A stretch of 64,000 bases of DNA from Erodium maritimum (lineage: Eukaryota; Streptophyta; Magnoliopsida; Geraniales; Geraniaceae). Positions within the stretch are counted from its first letter, which is position 1, and each line of letters starts with the position of its first letter. Position numbers and translations under genes: made by a program. Shown here piece after piece: positions 29,925 through 42,676 of this stretch. The stretch is from the NCBI GenBank assembly GCA_963921825.1, contig OY997588.1, positions 51,530,803 to 51,594,802 of the forward strand, written 5' to 3'. The notes below the pieces were generated by a model that saw nothing but the letters and a program-made list of their open reading frames with translations, did not search any database and had not been told where the DNA came from.

Positions 29925-32900
29925 TCTGGGATACGAGTGTGGTTGTGCGGATATGAGTGCGAAAATGTGTGATGTGGTTTGAGAATATAAGTGTTGTGGT
30001 TTGAGAATATAGTTGTCACGCCCCAAATTCAGTAGAACCGAACCCGGAACGCGAACGTTTAAGACAATAAAACATTTTCAAACCTTTTAAATAAAACGCT
30101 TTAAAACCACCATTTAGTTAATCAAAAGAATAATTTACAACTCAAAAGTGAGTCCCAACAAGCGGACAAAATACAAGGTGTACGTCGCTAGACTCAAAAA
30201 AGAAACCCAAACTCTCGCTCCTAGCTCTTCAAGCTTCGAGAGCTCACCTAGTCTGTCCCGCGACCAGTACCTGTAGGAAAAGCAGCTAGGGGTAAGCGTT
30301 CGCTCACCACCACGGATAACAGACTGACTACGGCATACTTAGCAGACAATGCCGGTAACACCAACGATAACCCAAACACCGGGAACTACTATCCCCCAAC
30401 TGGGGTAACCCGACTGGCACACAAACTGTCACTTTCCTCAATCGACTCAATACTCGGACACGTAATGTAGACCCGACACAACGATTATGAATTCCTTCAA
30501 CGACACGAAAGATAACCACGCAACACCCAAAATCACAAAGGATCGCACTCTAAACAAGATCACAAAGGATCGCAGGCCAGTAGCTCAGTAACCCCCTTCC
30601 CTTTTCCCAACGCGACGGTTGGATCAGGCGGCCGACATGTGGCACTTTTCCCAACGCGACGGTTGGATCAGGTTGTCGACCTGTCGCACTTTTCCCGACC
30701 CCAATCGGATAGGATGTCGACCTATTGCGCTTTTCCCAACACGACGGTTGGATCAGGCGGTCGCACTTTTCCCGACACAAAGTCGGATCAGGCTGTCGAC
30801 CTGTCACACTCACCAACCCCAGGTAACCACAATCACAATCACAATCACAAGCAAAGTTCAACAACAACAATAGCATCGGTTTAACACTCCACAGGCACTC
30901 ATAGCCACCCGAGACACCGACGGTAAAACACGAGTTCAACAACCCCACGGGCACTCAAGGCCACCCAAAACACCAACGGTAGAACACTGGTTCAACAACC
31001 CCACGGGCACTCATGACCACCCAAGACACCAACAGTAAAGATACGGGTTCAACAAACCCACGGGCACTCATGGCCACCCAAGACACCAACAGTAAAGACA
31101 CGGGCTCTCATGACCACCCAAGACACAACAGTAAAGTACGGGCTCTCATGGCCACCCAAGACATGAACATTAAAGTACGGGCTCTCATGGAAACCCAAGA
31201 CACAACCAGTAAAGTACGGGCTCTCATGGCCACCCAAGATACAAACAGTCAAGTACGGGCTCTCATGGCCACCCAAGACACAAACTAAACAATCAACCTT
31301 CGTGCATAACCAAATGCCTCCAGTAATTCTAATATCGAAAGTTCACTGCTCCTACGACACTACTAAGTGTCACATGCATTTCTATTGTTCGATACGTTCC
31401 CGTATCACACGACACCACCCGGTGTCGCCTGCCTTTCTATTGTTCGATAAACTTACTTAACCCACGACACCCAAGTGTCACATGCATTTCTACTGTTAAC
31501 TTTCCCTAGTAAGGGCCGAGATCCGGTTACTTTTCCCTACCTCGTATGCTTTCCCCAAAAGCTCATAATCAAGCTCCGGCGTGATCTCGATCACTCGCCT
31601 AGCTTTCCCTTTCCTCTGTCGGCAACGCGATCTAATAAGAACACAATTTAACACAATTTTAAGTTCACAGGCACAAACTGAATTTTAATAAACTTGACGC
31701 ACAAACATAACCCGAGAATGTCGATCACTCCCAAACTTCCCAATTACTCGACATTGTCGATAATGGACCCGGAAAGGCCTGTTTCGCCCGACCCGGCGAA
31801 TCTGCCCGAGATTGGAAAACGTCCTTCCGGGGCTCTGAAAATTCCCGTTTTTGTTTCTACGGTCTTAGAATAATTCAAGTGTTCCTATGCACTCGACGGA
31901 ATCAAATTCCGACTTCCGAGTAATTTAATTCGCGTTTAAAGTTTCTAAACCCGTCAATTACAACTTTCACAATTTAATTCCAAAATTCGTTTCGGGTGTG
32001 GATTAACTACTTGGGGAACGTCCTAAACCACCCGAACACGAAAACCCGATACCCGAGCATGTGGGCCCCACACGGCCACAACGAAAAATGTTCCTTTTCG
32101 CTCCAAAACGTTCCTAACGAACCCTACACCTCGACTCATCCATATTTAACCCATTTAAACACAAACCCTAACTTTTAAACGTACCAAAACGAAAATCGGA
32201 TAGATGCTCACCATAGGGAATGATGACGGGAACTCGATTCTTCGATCGTTGAGACGATCCGTCGGTTGGATCGTCAGGAAATCACAAAGCCCCAACCTTT
32301 TCTTCTCTTTTTCTCCATTTTCTCCTTCTCTTTCCTCTCTCCACTTTCTCTCTCTAATTCTACCCTTTTTTGGTGTTATGGACGAACACTTGTATTTGCC
32401 TTTCCTTTTGTTTTGTTTTTAAAACAACAACTTATACTTAATTACAAAACTAACACTAATGTAGTCTTCTCTTGTTTTGTCCAATAAACCTAACACCACC
32501 ACATTGGTGACATGTGGCAAGTGGGTCCCACACCTTTTGGAAAATATCTTCTAGGTATTTTCCAATCAGATTCGCGAAATTCGGCTGTCTCGGGCCCCGA
32601 ACGGGCACTTTTTCCAAGAAATTACAAAACTTCACGGGATACAAGGAAACGGCTCAACTAAGACCGTTGTGACGACGGCTAAGCTGTTTGGATCCAAAAC
32701 GGACCTCGAACGGACCAAAACGTCGCTCGGTTGACTTTTCCAGCAAAAAGTCAACCTTTCCCAAATTGGTCAGAAAGTTGCCCTGAGTCCCCCGGAACTC
32801 ACTTTGGTCGATATCGGGGTCAACTTAAGTCCGGTATGACCCTCGGGGTCAAATTTGGGTTCATTTAAGTGTTTGTCCAAAAAATTTAAATTTTCGTGTT

Positions 32901-33475
32901 TTTCGCCGATTTGACTGGCGTTGATCGGGAGTGGTTCTTACAATACTGATGTAATTTGAGAATATGAGGGATATGGTTTTAGAATATGAGGGATGTGGAT
33001 TGTGGGATGTGGTTTGAGAATCTAGGGTGTTGTGGTTCGAGGATATGGTGATGTAATTTGAGAATATGAGAGATATGGTTTGAGAACATGTGGGATGTGA
33101 ATTTTGAGTATATGTGGGATGTGAGTTTGAGAATATGAAGGGTGTGATTTGAGAATATAAGTGAAGTAGTTTGAGAATATAAGTGATGTGGTTGTGGATG
33201 TGTTGGATATGGTTTGAGAATATAAGTGATGAGTTTTGAGAATATGTGTGATGTGGTTTGCGAATATTGATGAGCAATGTGTGGTTATATATGTGTGAGA
33301 CATAGTTTGAGAATATGACAAATCTGGTTTGCAATAACAGTGATGTGGTTTGCGAATATGTATGAGAAATGTGTGGTTATATATGTGTGAGACACAATTT
33401 GAGAATATGACAAATCTGGTTTGCAATAACAGTGATATGGTTTGAGAATATTAGAGATATGGTTTACAAAACGTG
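29925..33475. repeat. Minisatellite with TGTGGTTTGAGAATATGAG-type units, interrupted by a solo LTR
   Basis: Units of about 20-35 bp around GATGTGGTTTGAGAATATG occur at 29935-30013 and 32943-33475, the core of element Z. The solo LTR 30014-32942 sits within it. Near-duplicate longer blocks occur at about 33240-33350 and 33350-33450 (TGTGTGGTTATATATGTGTGA). The open frames read from it on the minus strand (32861-33485) only reflect the repeat. Confidence 0.8.
30014..32942 (-). mobile_element. Solo LTR, Tekay/Del-type gypsy (X family, copy 4)
   Basis: It is 2929 bp from TGTCACGCCCC to GTGGTTCTTACA. Flanks ATAGT (30009-30013) and ATACT (32943-32947) fit a TSD with one change. Its hairpin modules are CCAACGCGACGGTTGG (twice or more, about 30608-30665), CCGACCCCAATCGG and CCGACACAAAGTCGG (about 30690-30785). 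A minisatellite spans about 30880-31290. The 12-bp inverted repeat near 31698-31750 is slightly altered in one arm, and the GTTGACTTTT hairpin is near 32730-32760. Frames such as 31013-31288 read through the minisatellite and are not genes. Confidence 0.87.
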
Positions 33476-34559
33476 TGTATATCATTAATTTTGCTTGTAC
33501 ATGTCTTTTCTTGCTTTAAAATATATTCAATATGCTACTTGATTGTCACGCCCCAATTTCAGTAAACCGAACTCGGGACGCGGACATTTAAAATCATAAA
33601 ACATTTGAAACCTGTTTTGAATAAACACTTTGAAATTACCATTTAGTTAATCAAAAATAATCATTTACCACTTAAAGGTACGTCCCAACAACTGGACAAA
33701 AAGCAAGGTATACGTCGCTAGACTCAAAAGTAAACCCAGAATCCCGCTCCTAGCTCTTCAAGCTTCAGAAGCTCACCTAGTCCAACCTGCGACCGGTACC
33801 TGTAGGAAAAGCAGCTAGGGGTGAGCGTTCGCTCACCACCACGGATAACAGACTGACTACGGCATACTTGGCAGACAATGCCGGTAACACCAACAACATA
33901 CTCAACACCGGGGATCACTATCCCCAACTCAAGTACTCCGACTGACACACACCCACGGTGACCTTCCACAATCGACTCGACACTCGGACACGCAACGTAG
34001 ACCCGACACAACGATTGACGACCTCCTCCAAGACACGACAGACAACCACACAACACCCAAGATCACAAAGGATCGCACGCCGAACAAGATCACAAAGGAT
34101 CGCACACCAAACAAGATCACAAAGGATCGCATTCTTGTCAGCTGCTCAATGCCGGTTGCTAACCGGCCGGGCTCGAGCCTGCCCCACGCACTTTGCCGAT
34201 CCCTGTCAAGCTCCAGGCGGTCGACCTGTTGGCGATATATACAGCGCTGCTTTTCCGATAGCTAGTCGGAAGGGGAGCTACCCTCTCATCGCCTAAAATG
34301 CTCACAACCTCCCGAGACTCGAACTCGGTCAGGCTAGCCAAAGAACGCTCGCAACTTCCCAAGACTCGAACTCGGTCAAGCCAGCCAAAGAACGCTCGCA
34401 ACTTCCCGAAACTCGAAATCGGTCAGGCCAGCCAAAGAACGCTCGCAACTTACCGATCCCTGTCAGGTAAGCCAGCCAAATTCCACACCACTTCCCGACA
34501 CACAGTCGGGTCACTAACCTCGGGCAAGCACAATCACAATCACAAGCAAAGTTCAACAA

Positions 34560-35640
34560 GCAGCAAAAACACAGGTTCAACACTCCACAGGCACTCATGG
34601 CCACCCAAGACACCAACAGTAAAACACGGATTCAACAACCCCACGGGCACTCACGGCCTCCTAAGCCACACCAACCATAACTCACGGGCTCAACAACCCC
34701 ACGGGCACTCACGGCCTCCCAAGACGCACCAACCATAACTCACGGGCTCAACAACCCCACGGGCACTCACGGCCACCCAAGACACACCAAAAGTAACTCA
34801 CGGGCTTAACAACCCCACGGCACTCATGGCCACCCAAGACACTCCAATAGTAACTCACAGGCTCAACAACCCCACGACACTCACGGCCACCCAAGACCCA
34901 CCAACAGTAAAGACACGGGTTCAATCAACCCCCACGGGCACTCATGGCCACCCAGACACAACAGTAACACGGGCTCTCATGGCCACCCAAGACACACCAC
35001 TTCCCGACACGAAGTCGGGTCACTAACCTCGGGCAAACACAATCACAATCACAAGCAAGGTTCAACAAACAGCAACAAGACCGGTTCAACACTCCACATG
35101 CACTCATGACCACCCAAGACACCAACGGTAAAACACGGACTCAACAACCCCACGGGTACTCACGGCCTCCCAAGACACACCAACGATAACTCACGGGCTC
35201 AACAACCCCACGGGCACTCACGGCCTCCCAAGACACACCAACCATAACTCACGGGCTCAACAACCCCACGGGCACTCACGGCCACCCAAGACACACCAAC
35301 AGTAACTCACGGGCTCAACAACCCCACGACACTCATGGCCACCCAAGACACACCAACAGTAACTCACGGGCTTAAACACTCCACGGGCACTCACGGCCTC
35401 TCAAAACCACCAACGGTAACTCACGGGCTCAACAACCCCACGGGCACTCACGGCCACTCAAAACCACCAACAGTAACGACACGGGTTCAACAACCCCACA
35501 GGCACTCATGGCCACCCAAGACACAACAGTAACACGGGCTCTCATGGCCACCCAAGACACGACAGTAACACGGGCTCTCATGGCCACCCAAGACACAACA
35601 GTAACACGGGCTCTCATGGCCACCCAAGACACAAATACAC
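34560..35640. repeat. Expanded minisatellite in the gypsy LTR
   Basis: There are about 18 units of 40-60 bp based on CACGGGCTCAACAACCCCACGG and CACTCATGGCCACCCAAGACAC. A higher-order duplication is visible: the segment around the CCCGACACACAGTCGGG hairpin and following units (about 34490-34640) is repeated near 35003-35150. Long frames such as 34298-34738 and 35508-35891 encode only the repeat (MATQDT-like) and are not genes. Confidence 0.85.
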
Positions 35641-35901
35641 AATCAACCTCCGGCATAACCAATACCCCCAACAGTCCTAATATCAACAGTTTCACAATCA
35701 ACCTCCGGGAATGGTCATATGCCTCCAGTACTCCTAATATCGATAAGTTCACAATCAACCTCCGGGCATGGTCATATGCCTCCAGTAATTCTAACATCGA
35801 TAAGTTCTCTGCTCCTACGACACTACTAAGTGTCACATGCTTTTCTAATATTCACTACGTTCCCGTATCATGTCTTTCCAATATTCGATGAACCTACTTA
35901 A

Positions 35902-37589
35902 TGTTAGTCTTAGTGCCCGTAGTTCAATCCTAAATGTCCAAATGTATATATCATCGTTAGCAATAAAATTAAAGCGGCTTTATATTACTTATGTGTTGGA
36001 GTAATATATCGATGTGTGCTCTGATCTATGCCCACCATGCGAATAGAACCATAGATCGAGATAGATCACACTCGATGGGTCCCTAGTCAACAAAGCTTCA
36101 CTAGAAGCGACTAGTATGAAAGATGGCTCTTTATGGCTTACGTTCTGTTAGTCATTGGAATGGGATTTCGGAGTCTGATCATAGATATCATGTGGGACAT
36201 GATATTGGACGACCCGCCCTGAATATGTGCCATAGATTAAGTCATGAACATATTCAGTGTCGTAGCTTGTCATGTATCCTTAGACCAAGGAGTCTTTGTG
36301 ATCGCTATGTAGTCAACAACTGAGTTTGACCTGAGCCTAACGTTGTCCGTAACAGGGCTTCCATAACGGCCAGGATTGGCTTGGGGACGGGCTACATGAG
36401 TGACACGAAAGGCGGCTAAGGGATTTATCCCCCATACTGAGGTATGGGAAAGATATCGGTTCTCGGCCGCTTGATCGAGAGTGACTGGAAGAATAGCATG
36501 GCCATGCACATGATACTGGGTATCATATCTTCAGTCATCTCACATATCAAGGAACGGTGATTGAGAATAATAAGGATGACGGCTCTATGCCTTATCTCAA
36601 TCAGGATATCGGAGATAAAAGGATAATGACAGGGACGACGGAAAGGTTAGAATCGACAGGGTCGATTCGTTATGTAGTGTCAGGCAATACTAAAGTCTCG
36701 TTAGTTGCCACTTAAATAGGATCAAGTAAAATGGGATTTTACGTTGATCTATTGACATGCATAAACCTAAGGGTCACACCGGAGGATGAAACTCATTGAC
36801 ACATTTATGGAGAATGGCCAAAAGGGAGTTGTCTCGGGACATGACCAAAACTAGGTTTTGGGTCATGTGCCCGTAAGTGAATAGGACTTTACGGATCGAG
36901 ACAAGGCTTGGAGTCTTGGGATTGATCGCGTCGGATAATGTTGGACATTTCCGGTATGGAAGGCATGGAGGCGATGAGCGAATCACGGGACCTCGTTGGA
37001 AATGGCCACGGGCCATGTTCCAAGAAGCCCATGAAAGGCCCATGCAACCAAGGCCCATGGAACTAATTAATCAAGTCTTGATTAATTAGTACTAAGTAAG
37101 CAAGACAAGGATTAAGGTGTTGGTGATTCACCACCTAACCCAATCTTGTCTTGCCATACTTTGTCCTATTTACACCTTACTTGTCACCATGCTTGTCCCA
37201 TGCCTTTAGTTGGACAAGTATGGGTTTTGTTATGTTTAAGTCATCTTTTTTCAACATAACAAACACTAGACAAGAATAGGAAACACATTTTCTCTCCCTC
37301 TTCCATGGCCATTTCGGGTTTGGCTAGTTTCCTCCTCCATTTTTGTGTTCTTGAGTCCTCAAAGAGAAGAACTACGTGGCTTTGATTCCCATGTGGATAC
37401 GTAGGCGTCTTGGAGACTCAAGCCAATCATTCGTTAACCGGTGTTCTTGTTTTGGTAAGAACTAGTGCTGAATTTTTCTCTTGTTAATCCATTCTTTGTT
37501 AGTTGTTTCATGGTTCTAATTGTCTCTTGGTTTTCATTGATTTTCCGCTGCGAGTTGGTTCATCTCCAACCTTACCTCGAGACCCAACA
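35902..37589 (+). repeat. 5' LTR of copia B2
   Basis: It is 1688 bp from TGTTAGTCTTAGTGCCCG to CGAGACCCAACA. Open frames inside (36123-36323, 36774-37058 on minus, 36877-37089) recur identically in the right LTR and are not genes. Confidence 0.95.
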
Positions 37590-37590
37590 G

Positions 37591-39144
37591 TGGTATCAGA
37601 GCCGTGCTACCTTCGGGATTCACAAGACGGTGTTCAAAGTTTCGGTTTTGCTTGAAAGTTTCGTTTTTGGCATGTTGTTTTGCTAAATTGTTTGATAACA
37701 TGTTTTAAATTATTGTTTATGGATTTAATGCATGTAAAATGAATTTTTGAAAATTATTTCAAATCTGGAAATTTTGAAAAAAATTTGATTTTTCGGGTCT
37801 CGGGAGCGGGACTCTCGGGGAGCCGAAACCGGGACCGAACGGGGCTCCGTTGGACGGAGCTAGGCCAAGCATGACCATTGGATGGTTGATATGCCAAGGC
37901 TAAACCGTTTTGTTAGTTATGACGAGTTTGGAACCGTCATGACGAACTCGAAGATCAAATGTTCAAAAGTTTCATTTTTGAACGGTTTCGATAAACCGAG
38001 CATCAAAAATTTTCGAAACTTGGCTATTAATTAAAACCGGAAAATCACATGATGTTTGATAACATTCTTTTTTGATAACACGATGTGTGATGTGATGTTG
38101 GCATGGTGCACATAATAGCCCCGAGCTCAATTTAATTATTTATCGCTTTTCACGGCCTGCGAGCCGTTAGAGTTAACGTGTAATTATTCTTTCAAGGTGT
38201 GGTCGTCGAACCACTTGTTTGTAATATTTATTTATTCCCGACCTGCGAGTCGTGTATTAAATTGTAATATTTTACTCAAGATGAAGAAAGGGCGAAAAGG
38301 TCATTTGGTGGCTTTTCGGGTGTTGGCATCGGCTTGGAGTCGGTGGAGCTCAAGAAGCTAGTGGGAGTTAGTTTAGGGGGCTATTATGTGCACATTTATC
38401 GCTTTATGCTTGGTTTAGTTTATGCATGATTAATTCTATGTGCTTTAGAATTGCATGCCTAACTTTATTTACCGAGCATATCACCTCACATGCAAAGATA
38501 AAATTGGAATTTTAATCCTTGTGTGTGAACCCTTAGAACCGTCATTGCATTGGATGTAGTTGACGGGTTCAAAGGAAGAATTACATTGGATGTAATTTGA
38601 GGCATCATTGCATTTGGAATGTAGTTGATGTGCTCATCGCATCTAGGATGTGCCAAAGTTTTGAACACAACTGGACAAGTAAAAGCGGGTCATGTCCGAT
38701 ACCTCCCAATCATCAACACCTTACTACCTCCCCGTCCTATGGGTGTCGTGCGCATTAGCGGAGCATCCATGGGAAAGCGGGGTAGTAGGTTTGGACGACA
38801 TATGTGGGTGTCGTGCGCATTAGCGGAGCACCTACATAGTGACGAGCCATAGTTGAAAATTGGTGGACCCGACTACGATTCTTAGCCTGAGGTTGAGCTA
38901 GGGTAACAGATAGGGTAAGTCGTGTACATAAGTACATACCCTAGCCAGGAGTCACATTGGATGTGATTGGATGGATTCCTACCTACATAGCTCGATTAAG
39001 TGGTGAGCATTAGTTCAGCTTAATCGAGTGAATCAAGGATCTTGGTTTCAGATTCTAAAGGTTTAGAATTGATTGTTGGTGTTTAAGCTTGATCTTCATA
39101 AAATTTATTCAGTTTACTGATTGAATTTTATCTGTTGTAGATCA
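37591..39144 (+). promoter_or_regulatory. Copia B2 leader: primer site and hairpin arrays
   Basis: It opens with TGGTATCAGAGCC (initiator-Met primer site). The 1.5-kb leader has no gene but several hairpins. Loop CTGCGA is closed by CGGC/GCCG (38153-38166) and by CGAC/GTCG (38239-38252). Loop CGTCGA is closed by GTGGT/ACCAC (38199-38214). Loop TGG is closed by TTACAT/ATGTAA (38581-38595), CATT/AATG (38611-38621) and TCACAT/ATGTGA (38952-38966). GTGTCGTGCGCATTAGCGG occurs twice (near 38744 and 38809). Function is unknown. Confidence 0.6.
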
Positions 39145-39145
39145 A

Positions 39146-39855
39146 ATGGCAAATTCAGCGAACATTAATAGTTTGTCATTAAAAACCATTCTTGACAGGG
39201 TCAAGCTAAATGGGACAAACTATTTGGACTGGTACAGAATTTTTGAGGATAGTCCTCAAGTCTGAACGCAAAGAATATGTCCTTGACAAGGCTGTCTCTA
39301 AGACCATATCAGAGTTACATGAAGTGTCATCAGCTGCTGAGAAGAATATCTCAGGGATCTGGGATCCAAGGATATTCTGATGGTCAACAAGGGAATTGGA
39401 AGTGGCAAGGGCTGGGCCCATGCGCACTTGGCAGGAAAGATGAGACACTTGAGAATGTCTGCTTCTACTGCCAACAGCCTGGTCATTGGAACCGGGATTA
39501 CAGGAAGTTCACGGCTGATCTGAAGAAGGGCAGTGGGACTGCGCCTTCATCAAATAGCCTGGATGATCTGAAGAAGGGCAGTAGGACTGCGCCTTCATCA
39601 GGAAACCTGGATGATCTAAGGAAGGGCGGTGGGACCGTGCCTTCATTCGGTATTAACTCTATAGAGCTACATCTCTCTACTTCCAAAGATTCATGGGTAT
39701 TAGATACCATGACTGAATCTCACACATGCACTAATATATGGTGGCTGAAAGTAGGAGAGATTTGGAAAGCACGAAATCGACCTCAGAGTTGTGGCAACTG
39801 CTGTAGGATCCATGAGTCTTGCTTTGCCAAGAGGCCTTGTCTTAGTATTGTATAA
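39146..39855 (+). pseudogene. Copia B2 gag remnant with zinc knuckle and 16-residue repeat
   Basis: The gag start region lies near 39146. A zinc knuckle (CFYCQQPGHWNRDY) lies near 39459-39500. It is followed by three tandem 48-bp units (starts 39517, 39565, 39613) encoding DLKKGSGTAPSSNSLD-type 16-residue repeats rich in Lys, Gly and Ser. A protease-like segment follows (SWVLDTMTESHTCTN). The region is shorter than usual gag and is broken. Confidence 0.75.
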
Positions 39856-41033
39856 TGTATATTGCATACCTACTCTTAGTAGGAATATTATATCTGTATC
39901 CGTGTTTGACAAGGAAGGATATAATGTTAATATTGGAAATGGAGTTTTCAATGTTCTATGCAATGATATGTTTTATACCAGTATTGACATGGTTGGAGGA
40001 TTGTACATATTAGATATGGGTAACAATGCCTCAAGTTCTATATATTCCGTTAATACCAAGAGGTCTAAATCCAACGATTTAAACCTAACTCTGTTATGGT
40101 ACTGTCATTTGGGTCGCATAAACAAGAAGCGCCTATCAGCACTTCAGAAGTGCGGGCTTTCAGGTTCATTCGAATTCCATTCGATCGATAGGTGCAAGGT
40201 TTGTTTGATGGGCAAAATGACTAAAGTGCCCTTTATCGATCGCGATGAAAGGGCGGGTGAATTATTGGGGCTGATACACTCGAATGTGTGTAGACCAATA
40301 AGTTCACTTGCCAGGAGGGGTTTTAGCTACTTTATCACATTTACTGATGATTACAGTAAATATGGTTATGTCTATTCGGTGAGACATAAGTCTGAAGCTT
40401 TTGATAAATTCAAAGAGTTTAAGACTATAGTAGAAAACCAGCTCGACAAAGGTATTAAGGCACTTCGATTGGATCGAGGTGGAAAATACTTGACCACAGA
40501 GTTATTAGATCATCTAAAAGAGAATGGGATCCTTTTGGAATGGACTCCTCCTAGGTCACTGTAGTTGAAAGGTGTAGCCAAACGGAGAAATCGGACATTG
40601 TTAGACAATGGTCTGTTCCATGATTAGTTGGACTGATCTCCCAATCTCTTTTAGGGGTTTTGCTCTAGAGACGACCGCATTCATAGTGAATCGGGCTTCG
40701 ACGAATGGTGTGGAAGGGACACCATTTTAAAAATGGTACGGGATGATGCCCGCTTTGTCCTTCCTAAAGATTTGTGGTTGCGACGCTTATGTGAAACATT
40801 TGGTTTCGACTAAGCTCGAACCAAGATCTGAGATATGCACCTTCGTGTGGTATCCCAAAGCAACAAGGGGATACTATTTCTACAATCCCAGTGAGAACAT
40901 GGTGTTCGTCGCTTGGGGTGGGGTCTTTATGAAAAAAAAAGTTTTGTTTCCAAAGACGTCATTGGGAGGACTGTGCATCTCGAAGAAATTCAGGATGGTA
41001 CAGATCTGTCTAAACCAATTAGCAACCCTGTAG
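39856..41033 (+). pseudogene. Copia B2 integrase remnant
   Basis: Landmarks in order are LYNVYCIPTLSRNIISVSVF, the GAG-pre-integrase phrase LLWYCHLGRINKKRLSALQ, SNVCRPISSLARRGFSYF, FTDDYSKYGYVYSVRHKSEA and LRLDRGGKYLTTELLDHL, then LKICGCDAYVKH and YPKATRGYYFYNPSENMVF of the C-terminal part. This is the normal copia order. The region is broken. Confidence 0.85.
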
Positions 41034-41101
41034 AAAGGAGCCAGAGATTGTCGTAGAGTAAGAACCAATTCCTGTTACAATTCCGGAAGGTCCAAGGCGA
41101 T

Positions 41102-42640
41102 TTGAAAGGATCAATCTTCCACCTCCAAGATATGGTATCCAGAGGTGACAATGAAGTCATGGTGGATCACGATGATCCAGCCACCTTTCAGGAAGTCGTG
41201 GATGGGCCCAACTCCGAGTTATGGCTGGGAGCCATGAGGGAGGAAATGCAATCCATGTCGGACAACCGAGTCTGGGAACCGGTTGATCCCATCAATGGTG
41301 TGAGGACCATAGGATGCAAATGGATCTTCAAGGTGAAGATGGACATGGACGGCAACCCTTTGACCTACAAAGCTCAACTGGTGGCGAAAGGTTATAGGCA
41401 GATCCAATGGATTGACTATGAGGAAACCTTCTCCTTAGTGGCTATGGTCAAAATCAATCCAAATTCTTCTTGACATAACTGCGTATCATAATTACGAGAT
41501 ATGGCAAGTGGATGTCAAAACCGCTTTCCTAAATGGAAATTTGACTGAGTACGTTTGTATGTCTCGGCCCAAAGGTTTTGACGATCCGAAGAATAAAGGA
41601 AAGATTTATAAGTTGTTGAAATCCATTTATGGATTGAAACGAACTTCTCGGAGTTGGATCCTTCGTTTTGATGAAGCTGTAATTGGATTTGGCTTAATCA
41701 AGAACGAGGATGAATCTTGCGTTTATAAGAAGGCTAGTGGGAGCAAGATTACCTTTCTGGTTCTCATTGAAAACGACATCCCAACCTTGCACGAGACTAA
41801 AGCTTGGTTGAGGAAGTGTTTTTCAATAAAGGACTTAGGCGATGCTTCTTATATCTTAAGGATTAAGATATGTAGAGATCGCACCAAGAGGGTCTTGGAT
41901 TTAAGTCAGGGAACCTATGTGAACAAGGCATTGAGTAGGTTCTTAATGCTCGATTCAAAGAAAGGACTCTTACCCACTAGTCATGGCATTCATCTCAGCA
42001 AGACTCAGTGTCCTAAGACACCTGATGAGCTGAAAAGGATGATGAGAATCCTATGCGCCTGGGGGCAGGATCGATCATATATGCCATGACATGTATGAGA
42101 CCAGACGTCTCGTAAGCCTTATGTTGTACCAGTAGACATCATTCTAACCCGGGGGAAAGATGATGTTGAACTAGTCGTCGAAGGATGAGTAGACGCTAGT
42201 TTTCCAAGACAAATCCAGATGACTTTAGAAGTCAATCAGGATATGTGTTTACGCTGAATGGTAGAGCTTTAGCTGGGAAAGCGTAAAGAAAGATACCATT
42301 GCCGAATCTACGACAGAGGCCAAGTACATGGATGCTGCAGAGGCAGCTAAGGAGGCTATGTGGATTTGGAAATTCATGGCAGGGCTGGGTGTAATTAAAA
42401 ACCCATCCAGTCCGGTGAATCCATTTTGCGACAACACAAGGGCCATTGCGCAAGCTAAAAGCCTAGATCGCATAACAAATCCAAACATGTACTGCGGCGT
42501 ATCCACCTCATCAGATAAATACTGAACTGAGGTGAAGTGAAGATAACCGATATTGCAACAGATGATAACATAGCCAACCCTTTGACTAAGACAGTGTCAC
42601 TGCCTGAACATGTTAGACATGTAAAGTCGATGGGGACATA
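41102..42640 (+). pseudogene. Copia B2 reverse transcriptase and RNase H remnant
   Basis: Segments include MQSMSDNRVWEPVDPINGV, RTIGCKWIFKVKMDMDG, MDVKTAFLNGNLTEYVCM, IYGLKRTSRSW, and RNase H phrases EAAKEAMWIWKFMAGLG and NPFCDNTRAIAQAK. The order and spacing are those of copia pol. The region is broken. It ends shortly before the purine tract at 42665-42676. Confidence 0.85.
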
Positions 42641-42676
42641 TTGGAGTTTAGATTGGAACTAGGGCAAGTGGGAGAT

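Noticed and set aside
30880-31290. Repeated short units with spacers suggesting a CRISPR-like array or a repeat protein (MATQDTNS-like frames)
   Set aside because: It is a eukaryotic LTR minisatellite. Units vary in length, there are no unique spacers or cas genes, and the open frames exist only because the unit lacks stops in some frames. The same holds for 34298-35891 and 58459-58905.
36123-37089. Open frames in the copia B2 LTR
   Set aside because: They repeat identically in the other LTR (42898-43864), have no domain and are non-coding LTR sequence.
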